From: Xiphydria camelus
Taxonomy: Eukaryota > Arthropoda > Insecta > Hymenoptera > Xiphydriidae
Direction: 5' to 3'
Assembly (NCBI GenBank): GCA_963678675.1
Contig: OY783200.1
Coordinates: 13,954,889-14,018,888, forward strand
Length of the DNA stretch: 64,000 bases
The position numbers and the translations under genes are program-made. Position 1 is the stretch's first letter; the number at the start of each line of letters is the position of its first letter. Shown here piece by piece: positions 11,029 through 20,719 of the stretch. A model generated the notes under the pieces. The model was not told the DNA's origin and ran no database searches. It worked only from the letters and a program-made list of their open reading frames with translations.

Positions 11029-11991
11029 TATATATATAAAGGTAAATTTTAAGATTTAGGTAGACTTTTAAAAATTTGGCGAAGTTTTGACGGGAAACTG
11101 TTGTTATGAGCACATTCCCTCTTTATCTGTGTTTACTATGAAATGCACTTTTCCTGCGAATATCTGCGATCCTATGAAAAAATTCGTTTTTTCCAGTTTC
11201 AGTTTTACTGGTACTTTTATTTAATTTTCTTTCGGCCTCTATATCCCTTGATCACACACATATTATGCTGTTTCTGCCTGGTAATCAGTTATATGCCTGT
11301 ACTATAGTATAATTACCTGTACTGTGCACTGCCTAGCAGTGTGGAAAGTTTTGTTCTAACTTTGAACAATAAACATTTATCTATGTATCTATCTATCTCC
11401 CTCACTCGCCCCTCCCCCTTCCCCTCTCTCACTCTCTCTCCCCCCTCCCTCCCTCCCTCCTAAATTGCATTACTTTTGTATTATAATAAATAACAGTTAA
11501 AAAATAAAAACTGTAAGATGTACGTCTATTCTTGGAACTGGAAGTGGATATTGAAAAATTACTAGGTACGTTTTGTATACCCAGTCAAACGTTATAATTT
11601 TGATAACCTTTTAGGTACGGCGCTTTCGTTAGCAAGTGGAACCCCTGGGATACGGGATCTAAAAGGTTAATAAAGTTTTTCAGAAAACACGCTCGTTTAG
11701 GAGATATATGCTAATCTCCACGGTGGCCAGGACACCTTGGCTATTCAACTTTTTTAATAAATTTGATTATCATGAGGTTTTTTAACGAGTGTTTGTGGGT
11801 GCAATGTTTTGGACAAAATTTTTGTTGGGTTCATTTGTCCGAACATAATATTTTGTGAATTCTTATTACATATTGCAATCTTCAAGTAGTTACTTGCTTG
11901 CAAGCATCTGGTGAGTGCCATTTTGTATCACAATATTTTTAGTCCAACCGTATCATAACGTGAGAAGGTTAAATTTATAATACTGACTCAC
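11029..11991. other. Intron-like sequence with CT-rich simple repeat
   Basis: No coding frame. A pyrimidine tract of CTCTCC/CCTCC repeats lies at 11393-11460, preceded by AACAATAAACATTTATC and TATCTATC repeats that resemble a retroposon tail. The right edge abuts the donor side of the host exon at 11992. Confidence 0.45.
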
Positions 11992-12967
11992 CCGGTTTAT
12001 ATTTCCGATCTGGTGATTGCAGGATAGTGACATCAATTTTAGCTGGTCCAAGAATTCCAGTAGACCTGTTCTTCTGGGGTCTTGGTAGTTTTATAACTGG
12101 AGAAGTATCTGTTTGAGATATCGTAGGTGATTGAGTTGCTTTTTCTGATGTACTAATGCGGGTTGCGGCAGTAGCAAAAGCGGAAACGCTCATATTTATC
12201 ATTGCAGGAGTAGCGGTCTCTATACTCCATTTAACAGTTGAATTTATTATAGAAACAGTTTTTTGTAAAGTCTGCTTACTGGAGAAAATGGTTTCCTTTG
12301 TCGTAATTGAACTAAATTTGTCGAAGCTATTCGGAACTTCATTCATCATGGTAGTTTTTATGTTAGGAAGTACCATAATATTAACCTCATGATTGCGAGT
12401 AATGTGATCATCTAGAATGGTCTTAGGAGTTTCAGTCATCTCTAAGATTTCAGTTAAATTAATGTTCACTGTATCATCATGAATGCTATTAGTCAGTAAT
12501 GTCCTATTCTTTTTATGGTGGTGATGATTCTTTTTATGGTTCTGTAACATTTCCTCATCATTTTTTCTCTTGCTTTCATAACCCTTTTTCTCTTCTTGTG
12601 TTCGAGGGCCTTTCCTTGACCTAAACATTATCGGTACAGTTAATTCGTGAGACTTAATAATGGGATTTGTTGTCGTCGTTGTTGTTCCATTAACAAATGA
12701 ATTATTCAGAAGAATTCCATTCTTCTGCTCTAATATTCCTTGAGGGTATATAGCAGTTATTATTTTTTCAGCTGTACGGTCAGTTGTAGTTATAACAGAA
12801 TGTATTCCTACAGACTTTTCATATTTCTTATGATGGTGACTCATATGATATTTGGAATTATTACGTTGTGGTTTATGCAATTTATGAATGTCTTCTGAAT
12901 CATAACGACCCTCTTCATGTTCAGTAAAAACTTGTGGCCGTTTAGTGATCAGGTGCCGACGAATTTC
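11992..12967 (-). CDS. Host gene exon, Ser/Thr- and His-rich protein, unidentified
   Basis: On the minus strand the frame is open from 13072 to 11975, but splice signals define the exon: acceptor TTATTTACAG just before 12967 and donor GTGAGT just after 11992. The exon is 976 nt, entering in phase 0 and leaving in phase 1. It encodes 325 residues beginning EIRRHLITKRPQVF, with a basic His-rich stretch (SHHHKKYEKS; NHHHHKKN), a poly-Thr run (NGTTTTTTNP) and a long Ser/Thr-rich, presumably disordered tail ending SPDRKYKP. No transposase or retroelement motif is present and no stop codons interrupt it, unlike nearly everything else here. I do not recognise the family. The exon at 60788-60970 on the same strand has a compatible phase and could be the preceding exon. 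Confidence 0.65.
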
Positions 12968-13149
12968 CTGTAAATAAATACAGAATATTAATATAATATA
13001 ATTTGCATTTCCGGATGAAACGAATATGTACAATTTACTGATATTCGTAAATCCCCCGGGAGTCTGTAGCACGTCGCTATATGTACGTGCTACACAAGTC
13101 TATAATCAGCAGACTCGATAGAGGCTTGCACCAAGTAAGCGTTACTCAC

Positions 13150-13580
13150 TAAAATTTTAAGAAAAACTAAAATCCGACTTTAAAAAACAACAAACGCTGA
13201 AAAGAAAAATAATTAAATGTGTTACATACGTACTTGAATTAGATGTCTTTCATATTCTAGGTATGTAAGTACTATAATAGTATTTCTTTTTGGAGTCAGT
13301 GTCAAGCCGCACGTCATGTATAGGTAGACTACAAATGTAGAGTTAGTCTTTTTTATAGACTTGACGTGCGGCTTGGAATAAATTCCAGAAATAACTATTA
13401 TAGTACTTACATACCTTGAATATAAAGGGTATCTAATTTATTTTATGTTCATACAACAATTTAATAGATGTCTAACACTTATTACAGTACACATATAAAA
13501 AAATTAAATTATTTTTGCTTTTCCAGTGTTTGTTGTTTTTAAAGTCGGTTTTTATTTTTTCTTAAAATTAATTTATTTCA
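13150..13580. repeat. Foldback element around 13345
   Basis: Arms of about 190 bp: ATCCGACTTTAAAAAACAAC on the left is complementary to GTTGTTTTTAAAGTCGG on the right, with further pairing through GGTATGTAAGTACTATAATA / TATTATAGTACTTACATACC and CAAGCCGCACGTCA / TGACGTGCGGCTTG near the centre. No coding sequence. Mobile foldback or MITE is the natural reading; target duplication not resolved. Confidence 0.65.
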
Positions 13581-14300
13581 CAACTTTTAGTGGGCGGGTA
13601 AAAAGGGTATATCGTTGTAAAAAATCATCTAAATTGGCCCAGATTTGACGGAAATATGAAGTATCATAACGTATATCATTCGCCAAGGTCAAAAGCTGGA
13701 TAGATGATCGCTAGCATGCCACTAGCATTATTGACTTGTTCATCTGTCAGTCTCTACATGAAATGTATACTGTTAGTAAACTATTGCACTGATTGTGAGC
13801 GATTTGCTGTTATCCGTTCAGGAGTTTCGTTCTCTATCTCCAAAGGTCTTCATTAGATCTTCATCAAATGTATACGGGACCACACCGATAGCACATCCTA
13901 TTAAATAAAAAAATCATCGAAATCGGTTAGGATTTGACGGAAATATGAAGCAAAATGCCCCCCCAAATAAAACATACATGTCGAATTGAGAACCTTCTCC
14001 TCCTTCGAAGTCGATTAAAAACTTTCGTCTAGAAAAACCTCAGCGAAAATTTTGTCGTTTTATCCTACAAATCACTCTGTATAATAAAACCTAATAAAAG
14101 TGACCGAGATCGGAATAACAAATAACTATACTAAAACATGCCACTAATGTTGAAATGGTAGGTACTTGGCGGTCCTATGCTTGAACAAATTGGTGAATAT
14201 CTGGTTATTATAATATTGCGTATTATTACATTATAATTCTGATAGTCGGAAGATGCAGAAGTTAACAAGCACAAAGTTAGAAAAGGCAAGTATGCTAAGA
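13581..14300. other. Gene-free block with internal repeat
   Basis: The phrase AGATTTGACGGAAATATGAAG / GGATTTGACGGAAATATGAAG occurs twice (about 13645 and 13930), each after an AAATCATC(T/G)AAAT stretch, so the block contains an imperfect duplication of roughly 285 bp period. No protein motif seen. Confidence 0.4.
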
Positions 14301-14308
14301 TCCTTCAC

Positions 14309-14575
14309 GGAGAAAAAGAATTAGTAAATTTTACAGTAAATCCCAGTAACAGGGCTCCTCGGGAGGTGACACAGCGTACTTTTTACAGTTCGTGATAGTA
14401 TAAACACCAGTTTATACAGTATCATTTTTTATGAACCCGACACGTGTCAACGGGAGATTGGTAAATTTTTCCGCATAAACTAATGTTTATATTGTTACAA
14501 ACTGTAAGAAGTACGCTGTTTCGTCTCTCGAGGAGCCCTGTTCCTGGGATTTACTGTAAAAATGATTAATCCTGT
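14309..14575. repeat. Foldback, arms near 14309-14395 and 14505-14575
   Basis: CACGGAGAAAAAGAATTAGT ... TTTACAGTAAATCCCAG ... AACAGGGCTCCTCG on the left pairs with CGAGGAGCCCTGTT, CTGGGATTTACTGTAAA and AACAGG...CTCCGTG on the right. Non-coding MITE-like element. Confidence 0.65.
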
Positions 14576-14813
14576 TTCTCCGTGTTTAATTACACTGCAC
14601 AAGTATGGACATTTTAATTTATTTACCCTATAACTTGTGCTTCCCATTCAGTGGGTATCAGTTTTAATACTTATATTGTATATAGGGTGTTTCTCACTCA
14701 AGAGCTTCATACAGAGAATATTTTTAAACTAACAATTTCACCAATACTTATATCGTGGGGAGATTGCAAATGTTACTACATGACGGGATAAGTTGTGACT
14801 AATTGATCCTCAA
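14576..14813. other. Gap between two elements
   Basis: Short AT-rich spacer between the foldback at 14.3-14.6 kb and the left end of the large element at 14814. Nothing recognisable. Confidence 0.3.
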
Positions 14814-15179
14814 CCCAGGTAGAAATCTGTCCAGGTTGTGCAAGGTTGAACCTTGTTACAAGGTACGTTTTGCAAGATTACGCTGCAAGGTTAAAACAGG
14901 GTAGCTGCAAGCCTGTCTGCTCCTTGCATAGCCGAAACTGACCACTGCCCTGTACCGTTAGCCTGTTTCAAGCTTGCAATAACAGAGAGATACTAGGTTC
15001 GCGCGACAAGGTGAAAACAAGGCGAATACAAGGTTGTGCCGGCAGCTTAAAGAATCAGGGCCGCCTCTAGATGTTGAGACGTCTTCATGCTCAGCGCCCT
15101 TTTCTAGTTTCGGCGCCCCATGGCTAGTGCGCCTTCGTGCGTGGCACGAAATGGCCCCTCGTTAGACACGGCCCTGCGC

Positions 15180-16100
15180 TTAGCGAAAGATGTTATAAAA
15201 ATCCGCGGCGTGGCGTGGCGTACGCATCGCCTCAGCTGTCAGAGCTCTTAGATTGAGGTTAGCATCAGTGGCGATCAGTTCGGTTCACGCGTGTTTTTTT
15301 TTTGGTTAAGAAGCCGTCAGTGTTTAATGTTAAAGTGCAAACGTTTCTTTAGTGCACGTTGAGTGTAAACGTTTTTTTAGTGCACGTTGAGTGTAAACGT
15401 GGGTTATTTGTGTCCAGCCTCACTTTCTTAAATGCGTTCCAACAAATTTCAAAAGGATTCCTCTAGAAAAAAAACTCTAAAGTAGCAAACAGTATCGAAT
15501 TGTTTAGATAACCATATATTAACCATAACGAATTTGCGTACTGCATCACGCAAATGGTTAAAAATCGCGTGGACACGAATGACCCACATTTACACGGAAT
15601 GGGTTAAAACATTCAGGGGCAAGATCTTTAGAATAAGGACCTACGAGCAGAAAATAAGTATTATCCAGCTTCCTGCATAGAAGGGTAAGTATTAATAGCT
15701 AATTTCATGAAATTATTTGCAAAAAGCAGATAGATGAATAAGTTTCTTTATTATCTCATATGCTTGTCTTTCATACAGTTGCAGATCCAGCGTTATCGAT
15801 GCAGCCAGGATGGAAAAATTGCCCGGAGGAGGTACGCGAGGTTCAGGAAGGCCAGATATTCCATCGACTCGGAGGCGAAGGAACATGGAAAGGAGACCGC
15901 AGGCATTGGTCAGTGCGGCAGCTCAACTATCGAGTAAGTAACGCCCCTGAGATTAATAGTAGGCAGTATTATATCGAATTCGTATTCCTTATAAGGAGTA
16001 TTATATCAAATTCGTATTCCTTATAAGGAGTATTATATCGAATTCGTATTTCAGATCAGAGGAAGGGGCATGAGACCTGGTGCCCCTCAGGCTACGTCAT
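15180..16100 (+). other. Possible spliced transcription unit in the 14.8-21.9 kb element
   Basis: A TATA-like TTATAAAAATCC lies at about 15190. Donor GGTAAGTATT at about 15686, acceptor TTTCATACAG near 15779, donor CGAGTAAGT near 15937 and acceptor TATTTCAG ending 16053 outline two introns. Joining 15799-15935 to 16054-16101 keeps one frame open from an ATG (MQPGWKNCPEEVREVQEGQI ...) to a TAG, about 60 residues. The second intron consists largely of a 32-bp unit repeated almost three times, the last copy supplying the acceptor. Function unknown; could be a 5' leader of the lost transposase. Confidence 0.3.
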
Positions 16101-16212
16101 AGAACCATGCAGAGCAATCCAGTCGTCACTGAAGATTTCTCCACATCTCCCGAAGACTCTTCGGTAATTTTGGCGGATAACTCAATATCTATAAAATTTT
16201 AGTCCACGCTAG

Positions 16213-16326
16213 TATACCTTTCTTGTACAGCGAAATGTAATGTACAGAAAAGTATTCCATCAATTTAGTCTAAAATCTCATAGATTCTTAAGATGATATT
16301 ACTTCTGTTGCCTGTAGTTTAATATA
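16213..16326 (-). repeat. Inverted copy of the spacer of the 17-kb tandem array
   Basis: The block from TTGTACAGCGAAATGTAATG to the GTCGCCTGTAGTTTAATAT-like end is the reverse complement of the segment lying between units of the tandem array at 16952-17900. The pogo derivative at 16327 is inserted exactly between this copy and the array. Confidence 0.6.
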
Positions 16327-16941
16327 CAGTAGACTTCCAATAGTCCGGCATCCAACGGTTCGGAATGCCCGATGGTCCGGCACCAGTATCGATTTTCAAA
16401 CGATCGCGCTTCCGAACGGTATCGGCAGGCGGAGAAAGAAGAGAAGAAACAAATCAGTTGGGGGGAAGCGGCAGATGCATTAAATAAATTCATAACATTT
16501 GCTGGAACAAACTCACGTTATAATTGTGCAGAACTCATTAATTTGCATATTCTAAGAAATAACTTTTTTAAAAAGAGAGCTGAATCTACAAAACAAAAAG
16601 ACATTAGAGATTTTTTAAAATAAATGTCTCATCAGTACATATTATGTACATACGTGTAAATTTGTAACACATTTCACTGGTTTAATTTGTTGTTAAGACA
16701 TTTCATTGTTATGTTATTCAAAATGCAGGAATAAAGGTATGTTTTGGTTTGTATTCGAGTTTAAATGATTATCTCAGCATTTCTGGTAAACAACGCTTGC
16801 TGTCAAACATCATATTGCAGCTGCATTCATTCTACGACTTATCATTTAATAATCGCGGAACACATCTCCTGATAATCCGGCATTTTCGGTAATCCGGCAC
16901 CGGCCGAGTCCCGAACGTGCCGGATTATCGGTAGTCTACTG
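16327..16941 (+). mobile_element. pogo/Tigger-type internal-deletion element
   Basis: Ends CAGTAGACTTCCAATAGTCC and, complementary on the right, GGATTATCGGTAGTCTACTG, flanked by TA at 16325-16326 and 16942-16943. This is the usual terminus style and TA target of pogo/Tigger elements. 615 bp, containing only the last part of the transposase. Confidence 0.85.
16372..16623 (+). pseudogene. pogo/Tigger transposase, C-terminal remnant
   Basis: Frame of 83 codons; the part from about 16440 (EEKKQISWGEAADALNKFIT ... AELINLHILRNNFFKKR ... KQKDIRDFLK) resembles the C-terminal tail of Tigger-type transposases, after the DDE domain. The DNA-binding and catalytic domains are missing, and the upstream codons belong to the terminal inverted repeat, so the apparent start is not real. 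The element must have been moved by a transposase from elsewhere. Confidence 0.65.
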
Positions 16942-16951
16942 TACCTATATA

Positions 16952-17900
16952 TTTAACTTAACTTTTATTAAGTAGTAATCTGGCCAAAAAACAACAAAAA
17001 TCTCTACACGTCTGACGTTTCGGTTCCTCTTCGAACCCTCTCCGGAGACACAATGAAGGATTCGTTCGAAGAAGAACCGAAACGTCAGACATGCAGTGAT
17101 TTTTGTTGTTTTTTGGCCTGATTATTACCTAATAAAAGTTAAGTTAAATTAATATTAAACTACAGGCGACAGAAGTAATATTATCTTAAGAATCTATGAG
17201 ATTTTAGACTAAATTGTTAGAATACTTTTCCGTACATTATATTTCGCTGTACGAGAGAGGTATAGGTATTCAATTTCGATCGTTTAATAATATATGAGGT
17301 TAATTTAACTCAACTTTTATTAGGTAATCATCAGGCCAAAAGCAACAAAAATCAAAACACGTCTGACGCTTCGATTCCTCTCCGAACCCTCTCCGGAGGC
17401 ACAATGAAGGATTCATTCGAAAAAGAACCGAAACGTCAGACGTATAGTGATTTTTGTTATTTTTTGGCCTGATTATTACCTAATAAAAGTTAAGTTAAGT
17501 TAATATTAAACTACAGGCGACAGAAGTAATATTATCTTAAAAATCTATGAGATTTTAGACTAAATTGTTAGAATACTTTTCCGTACATTATATTTCGCTG
17601 TACACAAGAGAGGTATAGGTATTCAATTTCGATTGTTTAATAATATATGAGGTTAATTTAACTTAACTTTTATTGGGTAATAATCAGGCCAAAAGAGCAA
17701 CAAAAATCACTACACATCTGACGCTTCGATTCCTCTCCGAACCCTCTTCGGAGACGAAATGAAGGATTCGTTCGAAGAGGAACCCAAACGTCAGACGAGC
17801 AGTGATTTTTGTTGTTTCTTGGCCTGATTATTACCTAATAAAAGTTAAGTTAAATATGAATCTCATATATTATTAAACAATCGAAATTGAATAAGTCACC
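16952..17900. repeat. Tandem array of Penelope-type terminal repeats, about 351-bp period
   Basis: Two full and one partial units begin near 16952, 17302 and 17653. Each has an internal palindrome: GTCTGACGTTTCGGTTCCTC followed by GAAGAAGAACCGAAACGTC, flanked by GGCCAAAAAACAACAAAAAT and its complement. The same terminal sequence occurs next to Penelope coding remnants at 26.65 and 32.5 kb, so the array is made of Penelope pLTR-like ends. The palindrome contains decayed hammerhead-ribozyme-like strands on both orientations. Confidence 0.6.
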
Positions 17901-17980
17901 CGTCAAATTGACGGGGTTCCGTAAACCTAGTGATAGTAAAGTAGGAATAATAACATTTTACTTGTCTTAGTATTATATAT

Positions 17981-18821
17981 TGTAACGCGTGGATCGCAGC
18001 CGAGTCGGCATGCGTTAGCCTGCCGACGATTCAAGGGTTGGAGACAGCCCCGAGCGCGTCATAAGGGACGCGCAGGTAGTTAGGACGCGTCATCCGAGGA
18101 CCTAACGGTCATCGGTCATCAGCGGGCTTTCGGCAAGGTCCGCAAACGGGGTATATTAGACGGCCGGCGAGCCATCGCCGCCAGACCATCTCGAGTCACG
18201 GTAGTGGAAGTTTTCGCTCAGCGAACACCACTATCCCTCGGAAGTCTCAGTCGAACGCCCTAGGGAAGTTTTCGCTCAGCGAACACCCTAGTAGTCGAAC
18301 GGCCTCCACATGAGCGGCGACAGTTTTCGCTCAGCGAACATCGCAGCTCTCGTGGTTCACCGATCGACTCTCGAGCAACCGAGAGGGAAGTCTTCGCTCA
18401 GCGAACACCCTCTCGCGCGCAGATCTCTGACGGCCCTACGCCGTCCCGGCTTGAGGTTCGCTAGCGGCAGTTTTCGCTCCACGAACACCCTAGCGTCCTC
18501 GCCGCTCCAGCCGACGTTCTCACGTCGCCTCGCCTACCCGGCGACCCTCTACGCGGACGAGTTACCTTCGCCTCCGGCCTGACGACGATTCCCGGGACGC
18601 GAGCAGCCCCCGGCACGCCAAGACCGACGCAGCCGTTCCTGAGGACGACCCGCACCGCCTACGAGCTGCCCGACCGGCAGCCCCCTCCGACGCTTCTCCG
18701 AGCTCGATCCCTCCTGGGATCTTCTCTTTCCACACGCTTACGCTACCATTTTGTATTCCAGATCACGAATAAACCTTAGTTCCTAGTTTATTCGCGCTCT
18801 GTACATATTACCCCTCCTACA
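17981..18821 (+). repeat. 5' LTR (841 bp) with five stem-loops
   Basis: Starts TGTAAC, ends TACA. Between 18201 and 18495 it carries five copies of a loop AGTTTTCGCTCAGCGAACA, each closed by a different outer stem. Further along it has AATAAACCTTAGTTCC near 18767, a probable polyadenylation signal, and the tail GTACATATTACCCCTCC. GC-rich compared with the surroundings. Confidence 0.93.
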
Positions 18822-18850
18822 ACTGGCGCCCAACTTCCGGGTAGAATCCT
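18821..18850 (+). promoter_or_regulatory. Primer-binding site and duplicated leader
   Basis: ACTGGCGCCCAACTTCCGGG directly follows the LTR; TGGCGCCCAAC has the form of a tRNA-3'-end complement, tRNA not assigned. The phrase CCCAACTTCCGGGTAGAATC is immediately repeated, a short tandem duplication of the leader. Confidence 0.6.
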
Positions 18851-18922
18851 CACCCAACTTCCGGGTAGAATCCTAAACCCACCACGTTCCCCCCCAGGAG
18901 AAGCGCGAGGCTAGCGGAAGGT

Positions 18923-20719
18923 ATGGCGGTCCAAATGACAAACGAGCAGCTCACGATGCTGCTCGAGAGGATCAACATACCACAGCAGCAGGAAAGAAGA
19001 CGAACCAGCTTCGCCAAGTGCACGTCCAGATACAATGGAACCAGAAACCGCGACAAGGTCGAAGAATTTATCACGGCGTCCACCATTTTTAAAGAGGTGA
19101 GCGAGATCAGCGATGCAGACGCACTAAAGGGTCTGCCACTCCTCCTGCAAGATGTCGCAGCCACGTGGTGGCGAGGTACCAAGGAGAATGCAGGAACTTG
19201 GGCAGAAGCAATGGATCTCCTTCGGACCGCCTTTTGTCCAAAAAGGTTGGCGCATCAAGTCTTCGTGGACCTCTTCCAACGGAGGCAGGATAACGAAACA
19301 ACCACGGACATTTTCATCTGCAAGGCACGAGCTATGCTGGCAGAATTACCATATCGGCTACCGGAACGCCAGCAAATAGATCTAGTATTCGGTCTATTAC
19401 GACGACGGATCCGGGAAAAAGTTCCTCGAGACGTAGTAACCACGTTCCAGGATCTACTACGCAAGGCCCGCGAAGTAGAAGATATTGATCGGGAGCTATC
19501 TAACAATATAGTGAAGTCAGCACCTCAAGAAGAAAATAATACGGAGGTCGAGAAGTGTAAAACGGAAAAAGTAAGACCACGATGCGAAATATGTAATCGC
19601 TTCGGTCATACCGAAGAAAGCTGCCGCCGAAAAGAAGCACTAGCAACACGAGTAAAGGAGGAACCCTCAACAATACAATGCTATGGCTGCAAACGCCCGG
19701 GAGTTGTAAGGAGTAAGTGTCCTACCTGCAACCCGAGCAAAGCAGACGTGGCACAATTGGACTTCTGCGCCATAAACACCGACGTTTCGCACCAACGTCC
19801 GACCATCCAAATTTCAATTGAGGGATTAGTCGGCAGCGCCTGCATCGACACAGGCGCAAGAGCGAGCGTTGCCAGCTACAGTCTTTTTCAAGCTTTGCTG
19901 GAAAAAGGGCGGAAGTTCTCCAAAGTGGTCAAGCAGATCACCCTCGCGGACGGGAACCCTCAGCTCCAGGAAGTACCAATTACCAGCGTGGTCATACGGC
20001 TGCAAGGACGACGAATTCCTACAAAGCTCATCGTTTTGCCAGACGCCAAGCATAACCACACGCTACTAGGAGTAGACTTCTTAGAAAATGCCGGCATCGT
20101 GATTGACATTCCGCAACAAACTTGGTGGTTCAATACGGATCCCCAACAACGCCACGACTTCCAGAGGACGCCCGGGAAATCAGTTTCCTCGTCCCAAACT
20201 GAAGAGGTGTTGACAACAATGATTGAGGCGGCCGAAGAAGTCAACCTTTGGTCGGATCTGATAGAGATTCCAAAGGCACTCAGCCCCTTACCCGCCTCCC
20301 CTCAAAGGACCGAACCAGACGACTATCTGGACGAACTCTTCGATCGTTGCTACCAAACAACGACCAGCGCCGAAGAAATAAAATTTGAAATGATCGACGT
20401 CGCAACAACAGATATCATTTTGCAACCTAAGGAAGCAGCTCTCTTCCAGGGGGAGAGTCCTAAGGAACTTAGTCAAGGGAAACCCGAACGGATCGACCTG
20501 GGATTGCTTGACGTCGTGTTTATGAATAACACTTTACAACCTAATGAAACCACGGAAGCAGCTCTCCTCCAGGGGGAGGGCTCTGAGGAAGAAAAACCAC
20601 CACCACCAATACGACCTCTACGGAAAAGAGGACGTCCCCGCAAGCAAGCAGTGCAGCCATCCACGCAGGATCCTGGACCTTCGTCGGGACGCCGTCAGGT
20701 CCAGAGGGGGAGATTGTAA
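18923..20719 (+). CDS. Gag-protease polyprotein of LTR retrotransposon (598 aa)
   Basis: Intact ORF from an ATG to a TAA that is created by the first bases of the 3' LTR. Residues about 30-190 form a Ty3/gypsy-type Gag capsid (AATWWRGTKE, LRTAFCPKRLAHQVF). A CCHC knuckle CEICNRFGHTEESC lies at about residue 225; a second, CYGCKRPGVVRSKC, has Val in place of His. The retropepsin domain is recognisable by CIDTGARASV (active-site DTG, about residue 312) and LLGVDFLENAGIVID. The C-terminus repeats a short unit (LQPKEAALFQGES / LQPNETTEAALLQGEGSEE) and ends with an AT-hook-like RKRGRPRK, a motif often seen at the very end of gypsy Pol proteins; this suggests the ORF arose by deletion of RT to integrase (inference). 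Codons are intact, in line with recent activity. No RT means it depends on a partner element. Confidence 0.93.
   Translation: MAVQMTNEQLTMLLERINIPQQQERRRTSFAKCTSRYNGTRNRDKVEEFITASTIFKEVSEISDADALKGLPLLLQDVAATWWRGTKENAGTWAEAMDLLRTAFCPKRLAHQVFVDLFQRRQDNETTTDIFICKARAMLAELPYRLPERQQIDLVFGLLRRRIREKVPRDVVTTFQDLLRKAREVEDIDRELSNNIVKSAPQEENNTEVEKCKTEKVRPRCEICNRFGHTEESCRRKEALATRVKEEPSTIQCYGCKRPGVVRSKCPTCNPSKADVAQLDFCAINTDVSHQRPTIQISIEGLVGSACIDTGARASVASYSLFQALLEKGRKFSKVVKQITLADGNPQLQEVPITSVVIRLQGRRIPTKLIVLPDAKHNHTLLGVDFLENAGIVIDIPQQTWWFNTDPQQRHDFQRTPGKSVSSSQTEEVLTTMIEAAEEVNLWSDLIEIPKALSPLPASPQRTEPDDYLDELFDRCYQTTTSAEEIKFEMIDVATTDIILQPKEAALFQGESPKELSQGKPERIDLGLLDVVFMNNTLQPNETTEAALLQGEGSEEEKPPPPIRPLRKRGRPRKQAVQPSTQDPGPSSGRRQVQRGRL
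20702..20714 (+). promoter_or_regulatory. Polypurine tract
   Basis: AGAGGGGGAGAT just upstream of the 3' LTR, the expected primer site for plus-strand synthesis. It overlaps the last codons of the ORF. Confidence 0.75.

Noticed and set aside
18310..18582. 90-codon ORF in both LTRs
   Set aside because: It spans the stem-loop array, lies within the LTR on a GC-rich background, and a minus-strand frame is open as well. Duplication only reflects the two LTRs.
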